Shown here: positions 1-6,124 of the stretch, piece by piece
Position numbering within the stretch: position 1 is the first letter of the stretch
How the letters are laid out: the number at the start of each line of letters is the position of its first letter
Source of the DNA: Pseudomonadota bacterium
Lineage (GTDB): Bacteria > Pseudomonadota > Gammaproteobacteria > Burkholderiales > Burkholderiaceae
NCBI GenBank assembly: GCA_023441105.1
Contig: JAEZQX010000062.1
Coordinates: 1 to 6,144 of the forward strand
DNA length: 6,144 nt
Direction: 5' to 3'
Translations under genes and position numbers: made by a program
Notes under the pieces: generated by a model
Database searches by the model: none
What the model was told of the DNA's origin: nothing
The model's input: the letters and a program-made list of their open reading frames with translations, nothing else

Positions 1-2447
1 TCCTCGCCCTCCGTCGCACGGCTGGCGACTCGCTCGCCGCGCTGGTCCTGGCGACGGCGAGGGCCGCGGCCACCGCGGTCGGCGCTTTCGGCCGCGCCGC
101 CGTTGGCCCGGTCGCCCGACTGGACGCCGGTGTCGGCAATGACCTGATCGCGTTCCGACAGGTTCTCGTCGCCGATGCCGATGCCGCTCGTGCCGATTGC
201 TGCCACGCCGCCGGCGTCGCCCGCAGCGGTGCCCTGGCCGCGCCCGCGCGATCCTTCATCGCGACCCTGCCGATCCCGGCCACGGCCGCGCTCGCCTCGG
301 TCGGCGCGATCGCGATCCGCGCCGCGGTCACCGCGCTCAAGGCGCTCGCCGCGATCGGCGGCGGCCCGCTCGCCACGCTCGGCGCGTTCGCCACGTTCCG
401 CGCGGTCGCCACGCTCTGGCCGATCGCCACGCTCTGGCCGATCGCCACGCTCGACGCGCTCGCCACGACGCGAGTCGCCCCGATCGCCGCGCTCGCGACG
501 CTTCTCACCGCGACCTTCGCCGCGACCTTCAGCCCGCTGGCCGTCGCCTCGGCCGCCGTCGCGGCGGCCCTGGCCCCCGCGGCCGCCACGGCCGGTACCT
601 TCGCCATGGCCCTGGCGGGCGGCGCGGCCGGTCTCGGTTGCGGCCGCCTGGCCGGCGCCGGCGGTGGTTGCCGACGTGCCCGGACGCAGGGTCGATTCAT
701 TGGCCGCACCGCGCCGGAACAAGTTGAGGATCATGCCGATCAGGCCGGGCTGGGGAGCCGGCGCCGGCAAGGCCGGAAGCGACGTGCCAACCGCGCTGTC
801 GGCAGGGGCGGGAACCGGCCGCTGCAGCGGTGCCGGCGGCGGCTGTTCGGGGCGGATGCCCTTGACCACCGCTTCCTGCTTCGCCGCCGGTGCGGCGAAC
901 TTGCTCTCCAGGTAGGTATCTTCCTCGTCCGGCTTGTCGGCGAGGCTGTAGCTCATGCGGTAGCTCGACAGCCGATCGTCGTCGTGCTTGAGGCGCTCGA
1001 GCTTGTAGTGGGGCGTCTCGATGAACTTGTTCGGGATCAGCACGATCTCGACCTTGAGCCGTGCCTCGAGCTTGGCGATCTCCGCCCGCTTCTCGTTCAG
1101 CAGATAGGTCGCAACCTCGACCGGCACCTGCGCGTGCACGGCGGCGCTGTTCTCCTTCATCGACTCCTCCTGGATCACCCGCAGCACGTGCAGGGCGGAG
1201 GATTCGACATCGCGGATCACGCCGGTGCCGTTGCAGCGCGGGCAGGTGATGTGCGTGCCTTCGTTGAGGGCAGGGCGCAGGCGCTGGCGGGAAAGCTCCA
1301 TCAGGCCGAAGCGCGAGATCTTGCCGGTCTGCACCCGCGCCCGGTCCACCTGCAGCGCGTCCTTCAGGCACTGCTCGACTTCGCGCTGGTTGCGCGAGTT
1401 CTCCATGTCGATGAAGTCGATCACGATCAGCCCGCCGAGGTCGCGCAGCCGCATCTGGCGCGCGACTTCCTCGGCCGCTTCCATGTTGGTGCGGAACGCC
1501 GTCTCCTCGATGTCGGAGCCGCGCGTGGCGCGGGCCGAGTTGACGTCGATCGCAACCAGCGCTTCGGTGTGGTCGATCACTACCGCGCCGCCGGAGGGCA
1601 GCGGCACGATCCGCGAGTAGGCGGTCTCGATCTGGTGCTCGATCTGGAATCGCGAGAACAGCGGCGTGTTGTCACGGTAGCGTTTGACGCGGCCGACGCT
1701 GTCGGGCATCACATGGCCCATGAACTGGCTGGCCTGGTCGTAGATGTCGTCGGTGTCGACCAGGATCTCGCCGATGTCGGCGGTGAAGTAGTCCCTGATG
1801 GCGCGGATCACCAGGCTCGATTCCTGATAGATCAGGAATGCGCCGGACGCCGACTTGGCAGCGGAATCGATGGCCCGCCACAGCTGCATGAGGTAGTTGA
1901 GGTCCCACTGCAGTTCCTCGACCGAGCGACCGATACCGGCGGTACGGGCGATCAGGCTCATCCCCTGCGGGATGTCGAGCTTGTCCATCGTCTCGCGCAA
2001 TTCCTGGCGATCCTCGCCCTCGACGCGACGCGAGACGCCGCCGCCACGCGGGTTGTTGGGCATCAGGACCAGGTAGCGGCCGGCGAGCGACACGAACGTG
2101 GTCAGGGCGGCGCCCTTGTTGCCGCGCTCTTCCTTCTCGACCTGGACGATCAGCTCCTGGCCTTCGGAGATCACGTCCTGGATGCGGGCCTTGGAGACCT
2201 CGACGTCCTGCTTGAAGAACGAGCGGGAGATCTCCTTGAACGGCAGGAAGCCGTGGCGCTCCTCGCCGTAGTTGACGAAGCAGGCTTCGAGACTGGGTTC
2301 GACCCGTGTCACGACGCCCTTGTAGATGTTGCTCTTGCGGCTCTCCCGGCCAGCCGACTCGATATCAATGTCGATCAGCTTCTGGCCGTCGACGATCGCA
2401 ACCCGTAGTTCTTCTGAATGGGTCGCGTTGAACAGCATGCGTTTCAT
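1..2447 (-). CDS. rne: Ribonuclease E (N-terminal 815 codons; C-terminus off the left edge)
   Basis: RNase E is the endoribonuclease that starts bulk mRNA decay, matures rRNA and tRNA precursors, and scaffolds the RNA degradosome at the inner membrane. The translation begins [20 protein letters not shown] and follows the family closely: S1 RNA-binding domain at about residues 36-119, 5'-monophosphate sensor R168/T169 in ARTAGIGRS, DNase I-like catalytic region with metal ligands D301 ([11 protein letters not shown]) and D344 (VIDFIDM), then the Zn-link CPRCNGTG with C402 and C405. These match E. coli R169/T170, D303, D346 and C404/C407 with a one- or two-residue shift. After about residue 520 the protein becomes low-complexity. 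Residues 568-580 ([13 protein letters not shown]) look like the membrane-targeting helix, and residues about 600-815 are rich in R, G, D and E. The start has a GGAG at 7 nt spacing. The frame is open to base 1, so the 3' end is missing. RNase G is excluded by the long tail. Confidence 0.97.
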   Translation of the reverse strand, partial: MKRMLFNATHSEELRVAIVDGQKLIDIDIESAGRESRKSNIYKGVVTRVEPSLEACFVNYGEERHGFLPFKEISRSFFKQDVEVSKARIQDVISEGQELIVQVEKEERGNKGAALTTFVSLAGRYLVLMPNNPRGGGVSRRVEGEDRQELRETMDKLDIPQGMSLIARTAGIGRSVEELQWDLNYLMQLWRAIDSAAKSASGAFLIYQESSLVIRAIRDYFTADIGEILVDTDDIYDQASQFMGHVMPDSVGRVKRYRDNTPLFSRFQIEHQIETAYSRIVPLPSGGAVVIDHTEALVAIDVNSARATRGSDIEETAFRTNMEAAEEVARQMRLRDLGGLIVIDFIDMENSRNQREVEQCLKDALQVDRARVQTGKISRFGLMELSRQRLRPALNEGTHITCPRCNGTGVIRDVESSALHVLRVIQEESMKENSAAVHAQVPVEVATYLLNEKRAEIAKLEARLKVEIVLIPNKFIETPHYKLERLKHDDDRLSSYRMSYSLADKPDEEDTYLESKFAAPAAKQEAVVKGIRPEQPPPAPLQRPVPAPADSAVGTSLPALPAPAPQPGLIGMILNLFRRGAANESTLRPGTSATTAGAGQAAATETGRAARQGHGEGTGRGGRGGQGRRDGGRGDGQRAEGRGEGRGEKRRERGDRGDSRRGERVERGDRPERGDRPERGDRAERGERAERGERAAADRGERLERGDRGADRDRADRGERGRGRDRQGRDEGSRGRGQGTAAGDAGGVAAIGTSGIGIGDENLSERDQVIADTGVQSGDRANGGAAESADRGGRGPRRRQDQRGERVASRATEGE
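408..452 (-). repeat. Tandem 18-bp coding repeat in the RNase E tail
   Basis: Two perfect 18-bp copies (408-425 and 426-443, plus strand gccacgctctggccgatc) are followed by a 9-bp partial copy at 444-452. On the coding strand each unit encodes the hexapeptide of the RGDRPE register. They sit inside a longer run (about 340-515, residues about 645-703) of diverged RGDRxE/RGERxE units that differ at synonymous sites. The perfect pair therefore looks like a recent slippage duplication inside an older repeat. The units encode alternating basic and acidic residues, typical of disordered RNA-binding tails. Confidence 0.85.
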
Positions 2448-2454
2448 GCCTTGA

Positions 2455-2458
2455 CTCC
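2455..2458 (-). promoter_or_regulatory. rne ribosome binding site
   Basis: GGAG on the minus strand lies 7 nt upstream of the ATG at 2447-2445. It supports this start over the second in-frame ATG three codons downstream. The protein start MKRMLFN also matches the family start MKRMLIN of E. coli. Confidence 0.75.
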
Positions 2459-2508
2459 AACGTGCGCACCCGGGCGTGGCGTGCGCAGCCAGCGAGCAAG
2501 AGGCAACG

Positions 2509-2526
2509 CGGTCGGCGAACCGACCG
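2509..2526 (-). promoter_or_regulatory. Hairpin in the presumed rne 5' leader (UUCG loop)
   Basis: On the rne sense strand this reads CGGTCGG-TTCG-CCGACCG, a perfect 7-bp stem closing a UUCG tetraloop, 62 nt upstream of the rne start codon. The closing pair is G-C rather than the extra-stable C-G. No T-run follows, so it is not an intrinsic terminator. In E. coli, hairpins in the rne leader govern autoregulation; whether this one does is unknown. Confidence 0.5.
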
Positions 2527-2760
2527 TATCAAACGACAGTAGGGCGACGGGGGAAGGAAGAATGCCAATCTGGCCTGGGCAGCGCGATCGCGGCTCCACG
2601 GCGGGTCACCGGCATGGACGGGAGGTCCAGGGGGCAGGTGCTTGACATTCAGCAATCCGGACACCGACCCAGCGCCGGGCCCGAGGCTCCGATGCTGCGG
2701 TCAACAGCTTTCGTTTGTTCGATTTCTTCTTTTCGAATCATCGACGTCATTCTTGCCCGC

Positions 2761-2779
2761 GCGTCGAACAATTCGACGC
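2761..2779 (-). promoter_or_regulatory. Perfect 8-bp inverted repeat with 3-nt loop
   Basis: GCGTCGAA-CAA-TTCGACGC on the plus strand is a perfect 8-bp inverted repeat with a 3-nt loop. On the rne sense strand it is followed by an A-rich unpaired-looking stretch (about 2705-2745), so it could be a stem next to an RNase E cleavage region in the leader. It could equally be a protein operator. No terminator T-run is present on either strand immediately after it. Confidence 0.45.
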
Positions 2780-2960
2780 CGCGTTGAATCCAGGTCCTGG
2801 CAGTTCGGCGGTGGCGGCAGCCGGGCTCATGTCGCAATGCTCGTCGTTCAAGTCTTCTGCCGGCGGGACCTTAGCGGGTCGCGCCGCGTGAAAACGAAGT
2901 GCGGGAGAAATGCGGGATAGCATTGGTGGCCGGATCGCGGCTCCTCTCGGGAACGCCGCC

Positions 2961-2989
2961 TTGATCGCCGTACACTGAATGCCTACAAC
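2961..2989 (+). promoter_or_regulatory. Candidate sigma-70 promoter for rluC
   Basis: TTGATC (2961-2966) and TACAAC (2984-2989) are separated by exactly 17 bp. Each hexamer matches the consensus at 4 of 6 positions. Transcription would begin near 2996, giving a leader of about 50 nt before the rluC ATG. It is the best-spaced candidate I found upstream of rluC, but in a long spacer such a match may arise by chance. Confidence 0.4.
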
Positions 2990-3037
2990 AGGCCAGCCCT
3001 TGCGGGCCACCACCTTTCAGGCCAGTAACCTCGCAAA

Positions 3038-3067
3038 ATTATATCTGGATGAAGCCGTTACGTGCAA
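3038..3067 (-). promoter_or_regulatory. Weak candidate promoter toward rne (perfect TATAAT)
   Basis: On the minus strand a perfect TATAAT lies at 3043-3038, with a poor -35 match TTGCAC at 3067-3062 and an 18-bp spacer. The -35 would fall inside the first codons of rluC. Transcription would start near 3031 and give an rne leader of nearly 580 nt. The AT-rich segment may instead help open the rluC translation start region. Confidence 0.2.
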
Positions 3068-4113
3068 AACCTGAGGCCCGCTCTGCGGCCGGCCCGACGC
3101 CGCCCGATGAACGGGCGCGTCCTGCGGTCATGCACCTTACGGTGGGCGAGCAGTCGGAGGGGCAGCGGCTGGACAACTTCCTGCAGCGGCAGCTGAAGGG
3201 GCTGCCCAAGAGCCTGGTCCATCGCATCATCCGCACCGGCCAGGTCCGCGTCAACGGCCGGCGGCAGGATGCCGACCACAAGATCGAGCTCGGCGATGAC
3301 GTCCGGATCCCGCCGGTCACCCTCGAGGCGGGCGTCGAGCCGGGGCGGGGACCGGCCACCGCCATCAGGCCGCTGGCTGCCGGCCAGGTGCCGGTGCTGT
3401 TGGAGGATGAAGCGCTGGTGGCGTTCGACAAGCCTGCCGGGCTGGCGGTGCATGGCGGCAGCGGCATCCAGGCCGGCCTGATCGAACAGCTGCGCGCCAG
3501 TCGGCCGCAGGCGCCGTTCCTGGAGCTGGTGCACCGGCTCGATCGCGACACCTCCGGCATCCTGCTGGTCGCCAAGCAACGCAAGGCGCTGGTGGCGCTG
3601 CATCGCGCCCTGGCAGAGGGGCGCATCCACAAGCGCTACCTGGCGCTGGTGAAGGGCTACTGGGGTCGCGCCGCCCCGAAGACGTTGAACTTCCCGTTGC
3701 ATCGTTACGTTGCCGGCGACGGCGAGCGGCGGGTGCGAGTCCAGGCGGAAGGGCAGGCGGCCAGCACCCGGATCCACCTGGTGCGGCATATCGCCAGCCC
3801 CGGGGTCGAGGGCGTGCCACCCAGCCTGAGCCTGCTGGAATGCGAACTGCTGACCGGGCGGACCCACCAGATCCGCGTGCACCTCGCACAAGCGGGATTT
3901 CCCATCCTCGGCGACCAGAAGTACGGCGACTTCGCCCTCAACAAGTTGCTCGCCAAGCTGGGCCACCGGCGGATGTTCCTGCATGCCTTCCGCCTCAGCG
4001 GTGAGCATCCGGTCGGCGGAACGGCCCTGCGGATCGAAAGTCCCGTCCCGAAGGAATTCGCGGCGCTGGAGGAAGATCTGTCCAAGGCCTCCGGATCGCT
4101 CATCCTGAAGTGA
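3049..4113 (+). CDS. rluC: 23S rRNA pseudouridine synthase RluC
   Basis: This is an RluA-family pseudouridine synthase; E. coli RluC converts U955, U2504 and U2580 of 23S rRNA to pseudouridine. An N-terminal S4 RNA-binding domain spans about residues 37-95 (from EGQRLDNFLQRQLKGLPKSL). The catalytic domain follows: FDKPAGLAVHGGSG at about 126-139, HRLDRDTSG at 162-170 with catalytic D165, and GRTHQIRVHL at 270-279. The length of 354 aa is somewhat above E. coli RluC (319), partly from a longer charged N-terminus. The wording LPKSLVHRIIRTGQVRVN and the S4 domain point to RluC rather than RluA. No clear Shine-Dalgarno precedes the ATG at 3049 (upstream is AATTATATCTGG); M28 at 3130 is an alternative start but also lacks one, and would still leave the S4 domain whole. 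The gene is divergent from rne, as in E. coli. Confidence 0.95.
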   Translation: MKPLRAKPEARSAAGPTPPDERARPAVMHLTVGEQSEGQRLDNFLQRQLKGLPKSLVHRIIRTGQVRVNGRRQDADHKIELGDDVRIPPVTLEAGVEPGRGPATAIRPLAAGQVPVLLEDEALVAFDKPAGLAVHGGSGIQAGLIEQLRASRPQAPFLELVHRLDRDTSGILLVAKQRKALVALHRALAEGRIHKRYLALVKGYWGRAAPKTLNFPLHRYVAGDGERRVRVQAEGQAASTRIHLVRHIASPGVEGVPPSLSLLECELLTGRTHQIRVHLAQAGFPILGDQKYGDFALNKLLAKLGHRRMFLHAFRLSGEHPVGGTALRIESPVPKEFAALEEDLSKASGSLILK

Positions 4114-4123
4114 TACTTGAAGT

Positions 4124-4141
4124 CTCCGGCGCCGTCCGGAG
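4124..4141 (+). other. Inverted repeat after rluC
   Basis: CTCCGG (4124-4129) and CCGGAG (4136-4141) form a 6-bp stem with loop CGCCGT, 10 bp after the rluC stop. TGAAGT (4118-4123) and ACTTCA (4152-4157) could extend it as an outer stem with a bulge. There is no T-run after it, so it could protect the 3' end of the rluC transcript but is a poor intrinsic terminator. Confidence 0.35.
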
Positions 4142-4159
4142 TTAGCGTGATACTTCACT

Positions 4160-4188
4160 TTAAGTAAGTGCGAGAATACACGCATAAT
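4160..4188 (+). promoter_or_regulatory. Candidate promoter for the sppA transcript
   Basis: CATAAT at 4183-4188 matches the -10 consensus at 5 of 6 positions. TTAAGT at 4160-4165, 17 bp upstream, is a weak -35 (3 of 6) and lies within the middle ACTTTAAGT palindrome. Transcription would start near 4195, upstream of the small ORF at 4224. The weak -35 next to a repeated palindrome would suit an activator- or repressor-controlled promoter; this is inference. Confidence 0.35.
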
Positions 4189-4223
4189 CAGAAGGTTGCA
4201 TAAAACTAGAGAAGTAAATACTC

Positions 4224-4340
4224 ATGAAGAATAGACAAGTTCATCCAGTACTTCAAGTCCCGTTTCCGCGGTCCGCGCGGGCCGGCAGCCGAGCCTGCCG
4301 GCAGGCCGGCGCCCGGGTACGAACCGGAAGTCGGCGATGA
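4224..4340 (+). CDS. Possible 38-aa leader ORF overlapping the sppA start
   Basis: ATG at 4224 opens a 38-codon frame starting MKNRQVHPVLQVPFPRSARA and ending in an arginine-rich stretch (TGSRR). Its TGA at 4338-4340 overlaps the sppA ATG at 4337 as ATGA, the classical arrangement for translational coupling. A purine-rich AGAGAAG about 9 nt upstream of the ATG could serve as ribosome binding site. I recognise no family in it. The first dozen codons are AT-rich and the rest GC-rich, so it may straddle a composition boundary and not be a conserved protein. It could be a short coupling peptide, a remnant of a lost gene, or chance. Confidence 0.35.
   Translation: MKNRQVHPVLQVPFPRSARAGSRACRQAGARVRTGSRR
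4281..4310 (+). promoter_or_regulatory. Competing hairpins just upstream of sppA
   Basis: GCCGGCAG (4281-4288) and CTGCCGGC (4295-4302) form a perfect 8-bp stem with a 6-nt loop. The second arm also belongs to a perfect 14-bp palindrome GCCTGCCGGCAGGC (4293-4306), and a third GCCGGC lies at 4305-4310, so alternative pairings compete. The structure ends 15-25 nt before the GGAAG at 4326-4330 and lies inside the small ORF, whose translation would melt it. No T-run follows, so it is not an intrinsic terminator. Confidence 0.4.
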
Positions 4341-5362
4341 GCGCCAACATGCCGCCCCCGCCGCCTTCGATGAGCTACGACGGCCGCCCGCGCAGCACTG
4401 CCGCGTCGGCACCGGCGGCCGATCCGCACTGGCAGCGCAGCCTGATCGAGGAGCTGGCCCGTGATGCGCTGGTCGAGCGACGCCGCGCGCGCCGCTGGCG
4501 GATCTTCTTCCGCTTCCTCGGCATTGCCGTGCTGCTGCTGGTGATCGCCGGCGGCATGGGGCTCCTGGGCGGCGGCGAGCGTTCCGGCACCGGGCGGCAC
4601 ACCGCGCTCATCGAGATCAACGGCGTCATCGAGTCGGGCGGCGAAGTCGACTCCGATGCCGTCAATGAAGCGTTGCGCCAGGCGTTCAAGGACCGCCAGA
4701 CGGCGGCAGTGGTGATGCGCATCAACAGTCCGGGCGGGAGCCCGGTGCAGGCCGGCATCATCAGCGACGAGATCAAGCGGCTGCGCAAGCTCTATCCCTC
4801 GATCCCGCTCTACGCGGTGGTCGAGGAGATGTGCGCCTCCGGGGGCTACTACCTGGCCGCCGCGGCCGATCGCATCTTCGTCGACAAGGCGAGCCTGGTT
4901 GGTTCGATCGGCGTGGTGATTGAAGGATTCGGGCTGACCGGCTTGATGAACAAGGCCGGGGTGGAACGGCGGCTGCTCACCGCCGGCAAGAACAAGGGCT
5001 TTCTCGACAGCTTCTCGCCGCTGGCGCCCGAGCATCGCGCCCATGCGCAGTCGATGCTCGACGAGATCCACCAGCAGTTCATCAAGGTGGTGCGGGACGG
5101 CCGCGGTGCCCGCCTGAAGGAGTCGCCGGACCTGTTCAGCGGCCTGTTCTGGACCGGCGAGCGCAGCATCGAGCTCGGCCTTGCCGACGAGCTCGGCTCG
5201 CTCGATACGGTCGCCCGTGACGTCGTCAAGGCGGAGGACATCGTCGATTTCACCCGTCGCGGCAATGTTGCCGAGCGCCTCGCCAAGCGGCTCGGGGCGA
5301 CGATGGGCATGATGATCGGCCGGGAGCTCCGGCTGCTCGACGAGGCCCCGCGGCTGCACTGA
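4337..5362 (+). CDS. sppA: Membrane-anchored S49 serine peptidase, SppA type
   Basis: Signal peptide peptidase of family S49 (ClpP/crotonase fold), a Ser/Lys protease that degrades cleaved signal peptides and other membrane peptides on the periplasmic side. The 341-aa protein has a proline-rich cytoplasmic N-terminus, a basic RRRARRWR patch (48-55) and one membrane segment at about 56-78 (IFFRFLGIAVLLLVIAGGMG), giving an N-in topology. The protease domain follows: ALIEINGVI (90-98), RINSPGGSP (128-136), nucleophile S168 in CASGGYY, and general base K220 in TAGKNKGF. The length fits the short, single-domain SppA class, not the roughly 618-aa tandem-domain E. coli SppA; SohB is a less likely alternative. 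The ATG at 4337 is preceded by GGAAG at 6 nt spacing and overlaps the stop of the small upstream ORF. It ends 6 bp from the convergent methyltransferase stop. Confidence 0.92.
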   Translation: MSANMPPPPPSMSYDGRPRSTAASAPAADPHWQRSLIEELARDALVERRRARRWRIFFRFLGIAVLLLVIAGGMGLLGGGERSGTGRHTALIEINGVIESGGEVDSDAVNEALRQAFKDRQTAAVVMRINSPGGSPVQAGIISDEIKRLRKLYPSIPLYAVVEEMCASGGYYLAAAADRIFVDKASLVGSIGVVIEGFGLTGLMNKAGVERRLLTAGKNKGFLDSFSPLAPEHRAHAQSMLDEIHQQFIKVVRDGRGARLKESPDLFSGLFWTGERSIELGLADELGSLDTVARDVVKAEDIVDFTRRGNVAERLAKRLGATMGMMIGRELRLLDEAPRLH

Positions 5363-5368
5363 GCGGTC

Positions 5369-6124
5369 TCAGCACAGGAACAAGAAGACGGCCGGCAGCT
5401 TGCGCGGCAGCGCCGGCGGCGCCCGGCGCCAGGCTGCCACCGGCCGGCAGCGCACCGACTCGCCGGCGCCGGTAAGGTCGACGGCGATGCACAGGCGGGC
5501 GCTGGCGGGCAGCGCCTCCAGCAGGCCGTCGGCCATCGCCTGGTTGCGGTAGGGCGTCTCGATCAGCATCACCGTCTCGCGTTCGGCGGCGGAGCGGCGC
5601 GCCAGGATTTCGAGCGCTTGGCGGCGCTCCGCCCGGTCCACCGGAAGGTAGCCCTGGAAGCTGAAGCGCTGGCCATTGAGGCCGCTGGCCATGAGGGCCA
5701 GCAGCAGGGACGACGGCCCGATCAGCGGCTGGACTTCGATCCCTGCCGCATGGGCCGCCGCCACCAGTTGCGCACCCGGATCGGCGACCCCGGGGCAGCC
5801 GGCGTCCGACAGCAGGCCTACCGTCTCGCCCTGCGCCATCGGCGCCAGCCACTCGGCCCAGTCGGTCCGGGTGTCCGCCGGCGGCAGGGCGCGCAGCTGC
5901 AGCGATTGCAGCGGCTGCAGCGTCGGCAGGGCCTTGAGCCAGAGGCGCGCGGTCTTGGGGGTTTCGACGTAGTAGCGGCCGAGGCCCGCCGCGAGCACCC
6001 GATCCGGTTCGCAGAGCCAGGGCCGCGGCTCCGCTGACTGCTCCAGGGGCGCCGGGATGAGCAGGAGGCGACCCGGCCGTGCGGCGGCGGTCAATCGACT
6101 ACCCTCGGGACGCTGCGCGTCCAT
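5369..6124 (-). CDS. SAM-dependent methyltransferase, RsmI-like (tetrapyrrole methylase fold)
   Basis: The protein resembles RsmI, which 2'-O-methylates C1402 of 16S rRNA. Visible family motifs are LLSDAGCPGVADPG (104-117), PLIGPSSLLLALMASGLNG (133-151), FSFQGYLP (154-161) and the IETPYR segment (188-193). It lacks the glycine-rich N-terminal motif of true RsmI (VVATPIGNLxD): the matching place reads LLLIPAPLEQSAEPRPW (20-36), and the C-terminus is short. It is therefore probably the second, RsmI-related paralogue common in betaproteobacteria, with an unproven substrate. The ATG at 6124 has only a G-run upstream. A TTG at 6094-6092 has GAGGG (6106-6102) 7 nt before it and starts nearer the conserved region, so it is a real alternative start. 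The frame has no stop up to the right edge, so an upstream start outside the window is also possible. Confidence 0.85.
   Translation of the reverse strand: MDAQRPEGSRLTAAARPGRLLLIPAPLEQSAEPRPWLCEPDRVLAAGLGRYYVETPKTARLWLKALPTLQPLQSLQLRALPPADTRTDWAEWLAPMAQGETVGLLSDAGCPGVADPGAQLVAAAHAAGIEVQPLIGPSSLLLALMASGLNGQRFSFQGYLPVDRAERRQALEILARRSAAERETVMLIETPYRNQAMADGLLEALPASARLCIAVDLTGAGESVRCRPVAAWRRAPPALPRKLPAVFLFLC

Larger units (their letters stand above)
2448..3048. other. 600-bp divergent spacer between rne and rluC
   Basis: This spacer separates two divergently transcribed genes. No reading frame in it has a good start site or resembles a known protein, so I treat it as noncoding. It holds the rne ribosome binding site, two perfect inverted repeats (2509-2526 and 2761-2779), a purine-rich, A-rich stretch on the rne sense strand (about 2705-2745), and a candidate rluC promoter (2961-2989). 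In E. coli the rne leader is 361 nt long and mediates feedback control by RNase E cleavage; a long structured leader here would fit the same role, but that is inferred from position and length only. Confidence 0.7.
4115..4258. repeat. Three ACTT-N-AAGT palindromes between rluC and sppA
   Basis: The 9-bp palindrome occurs at 4115-4123 (ACTTGAAGT), 4157-4165 (ACTTTAAGT) and 4250-4258 (ACTTCAAGT). A 9-bp direct repeat GTGATACTT also occurs at 4110-4118 (spanning the rluC stop) and 4147-4155. The middle palindrome overlaps the -35 position of the candidate sppA promoter. Repeated short palindromes at a promoter suggest an operator; the binding protein is unknown, and part of the clustering may simply reflect AT-rich DNA. 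Confidence 0.45.

Noticed and set aside
408..452. CRISPR-like regular repeat
   Set aside because: The 18-bp units are directly adjacent without spacers and lie in frame in a coding region.
175..915. Arg/Ser/Pro-rich plus-strand frame with [11 protein letters not shown] repeats
   Set aside because: The repeats are the RNase E tail repeats read in the wrong strand and frame; the minus-strand frame is continuous with conserved RNase E.
606..2408. 600-codon open frame on the plus strand opposite rne
   Set aside because: It is codon-aligned antisense to the clearly conserved RNase E frame. GC-rich codon use leaves few TTA, CTA or TCA codons, so long antisense frames are expected. Its translation resembles no protein family.
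2583..2592. CGCGATCGCG palindrome as a specific regulatory site
   Set aside because: A single 10-bp GC palindrome is expected by chance in DNA of this composition, and no second copy with regular spacing was seen.
2642..2920. Short open frames on both strands in the rne/rluC spacer
   Set aside because: They overlap one another, lack convincing ribosome binding sites, and show no protein-like composition or known family.
4124..4141. Intrinsic terminator for rluC
   Set aside because: The stem is only 6 bp and is followed by TTAGCGTGAT, not a T-run, so it is listed only as an inverted repeat.
3058..4185. 375-codon open frame on the minus strand opposite rluC
   Set aside because: Antisense shadow of RluC, whose motifs are unmistakable on the plus strand; the minus product is Arg/Gln/His-rich and without domains.
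4206..4412. 68-codon minus-strand frame across the AT-rich island
   Set aside because: It runs antisense into the sppA start, has no supported start site, and ends in low-quality sequence; the plus-strand small ORF has better context.
4253..5359. 368-codon open frame on the minus strand opposite sppA
   Set aside because: Antisense shadow of the S49 peptidase; no recognisable motifs.
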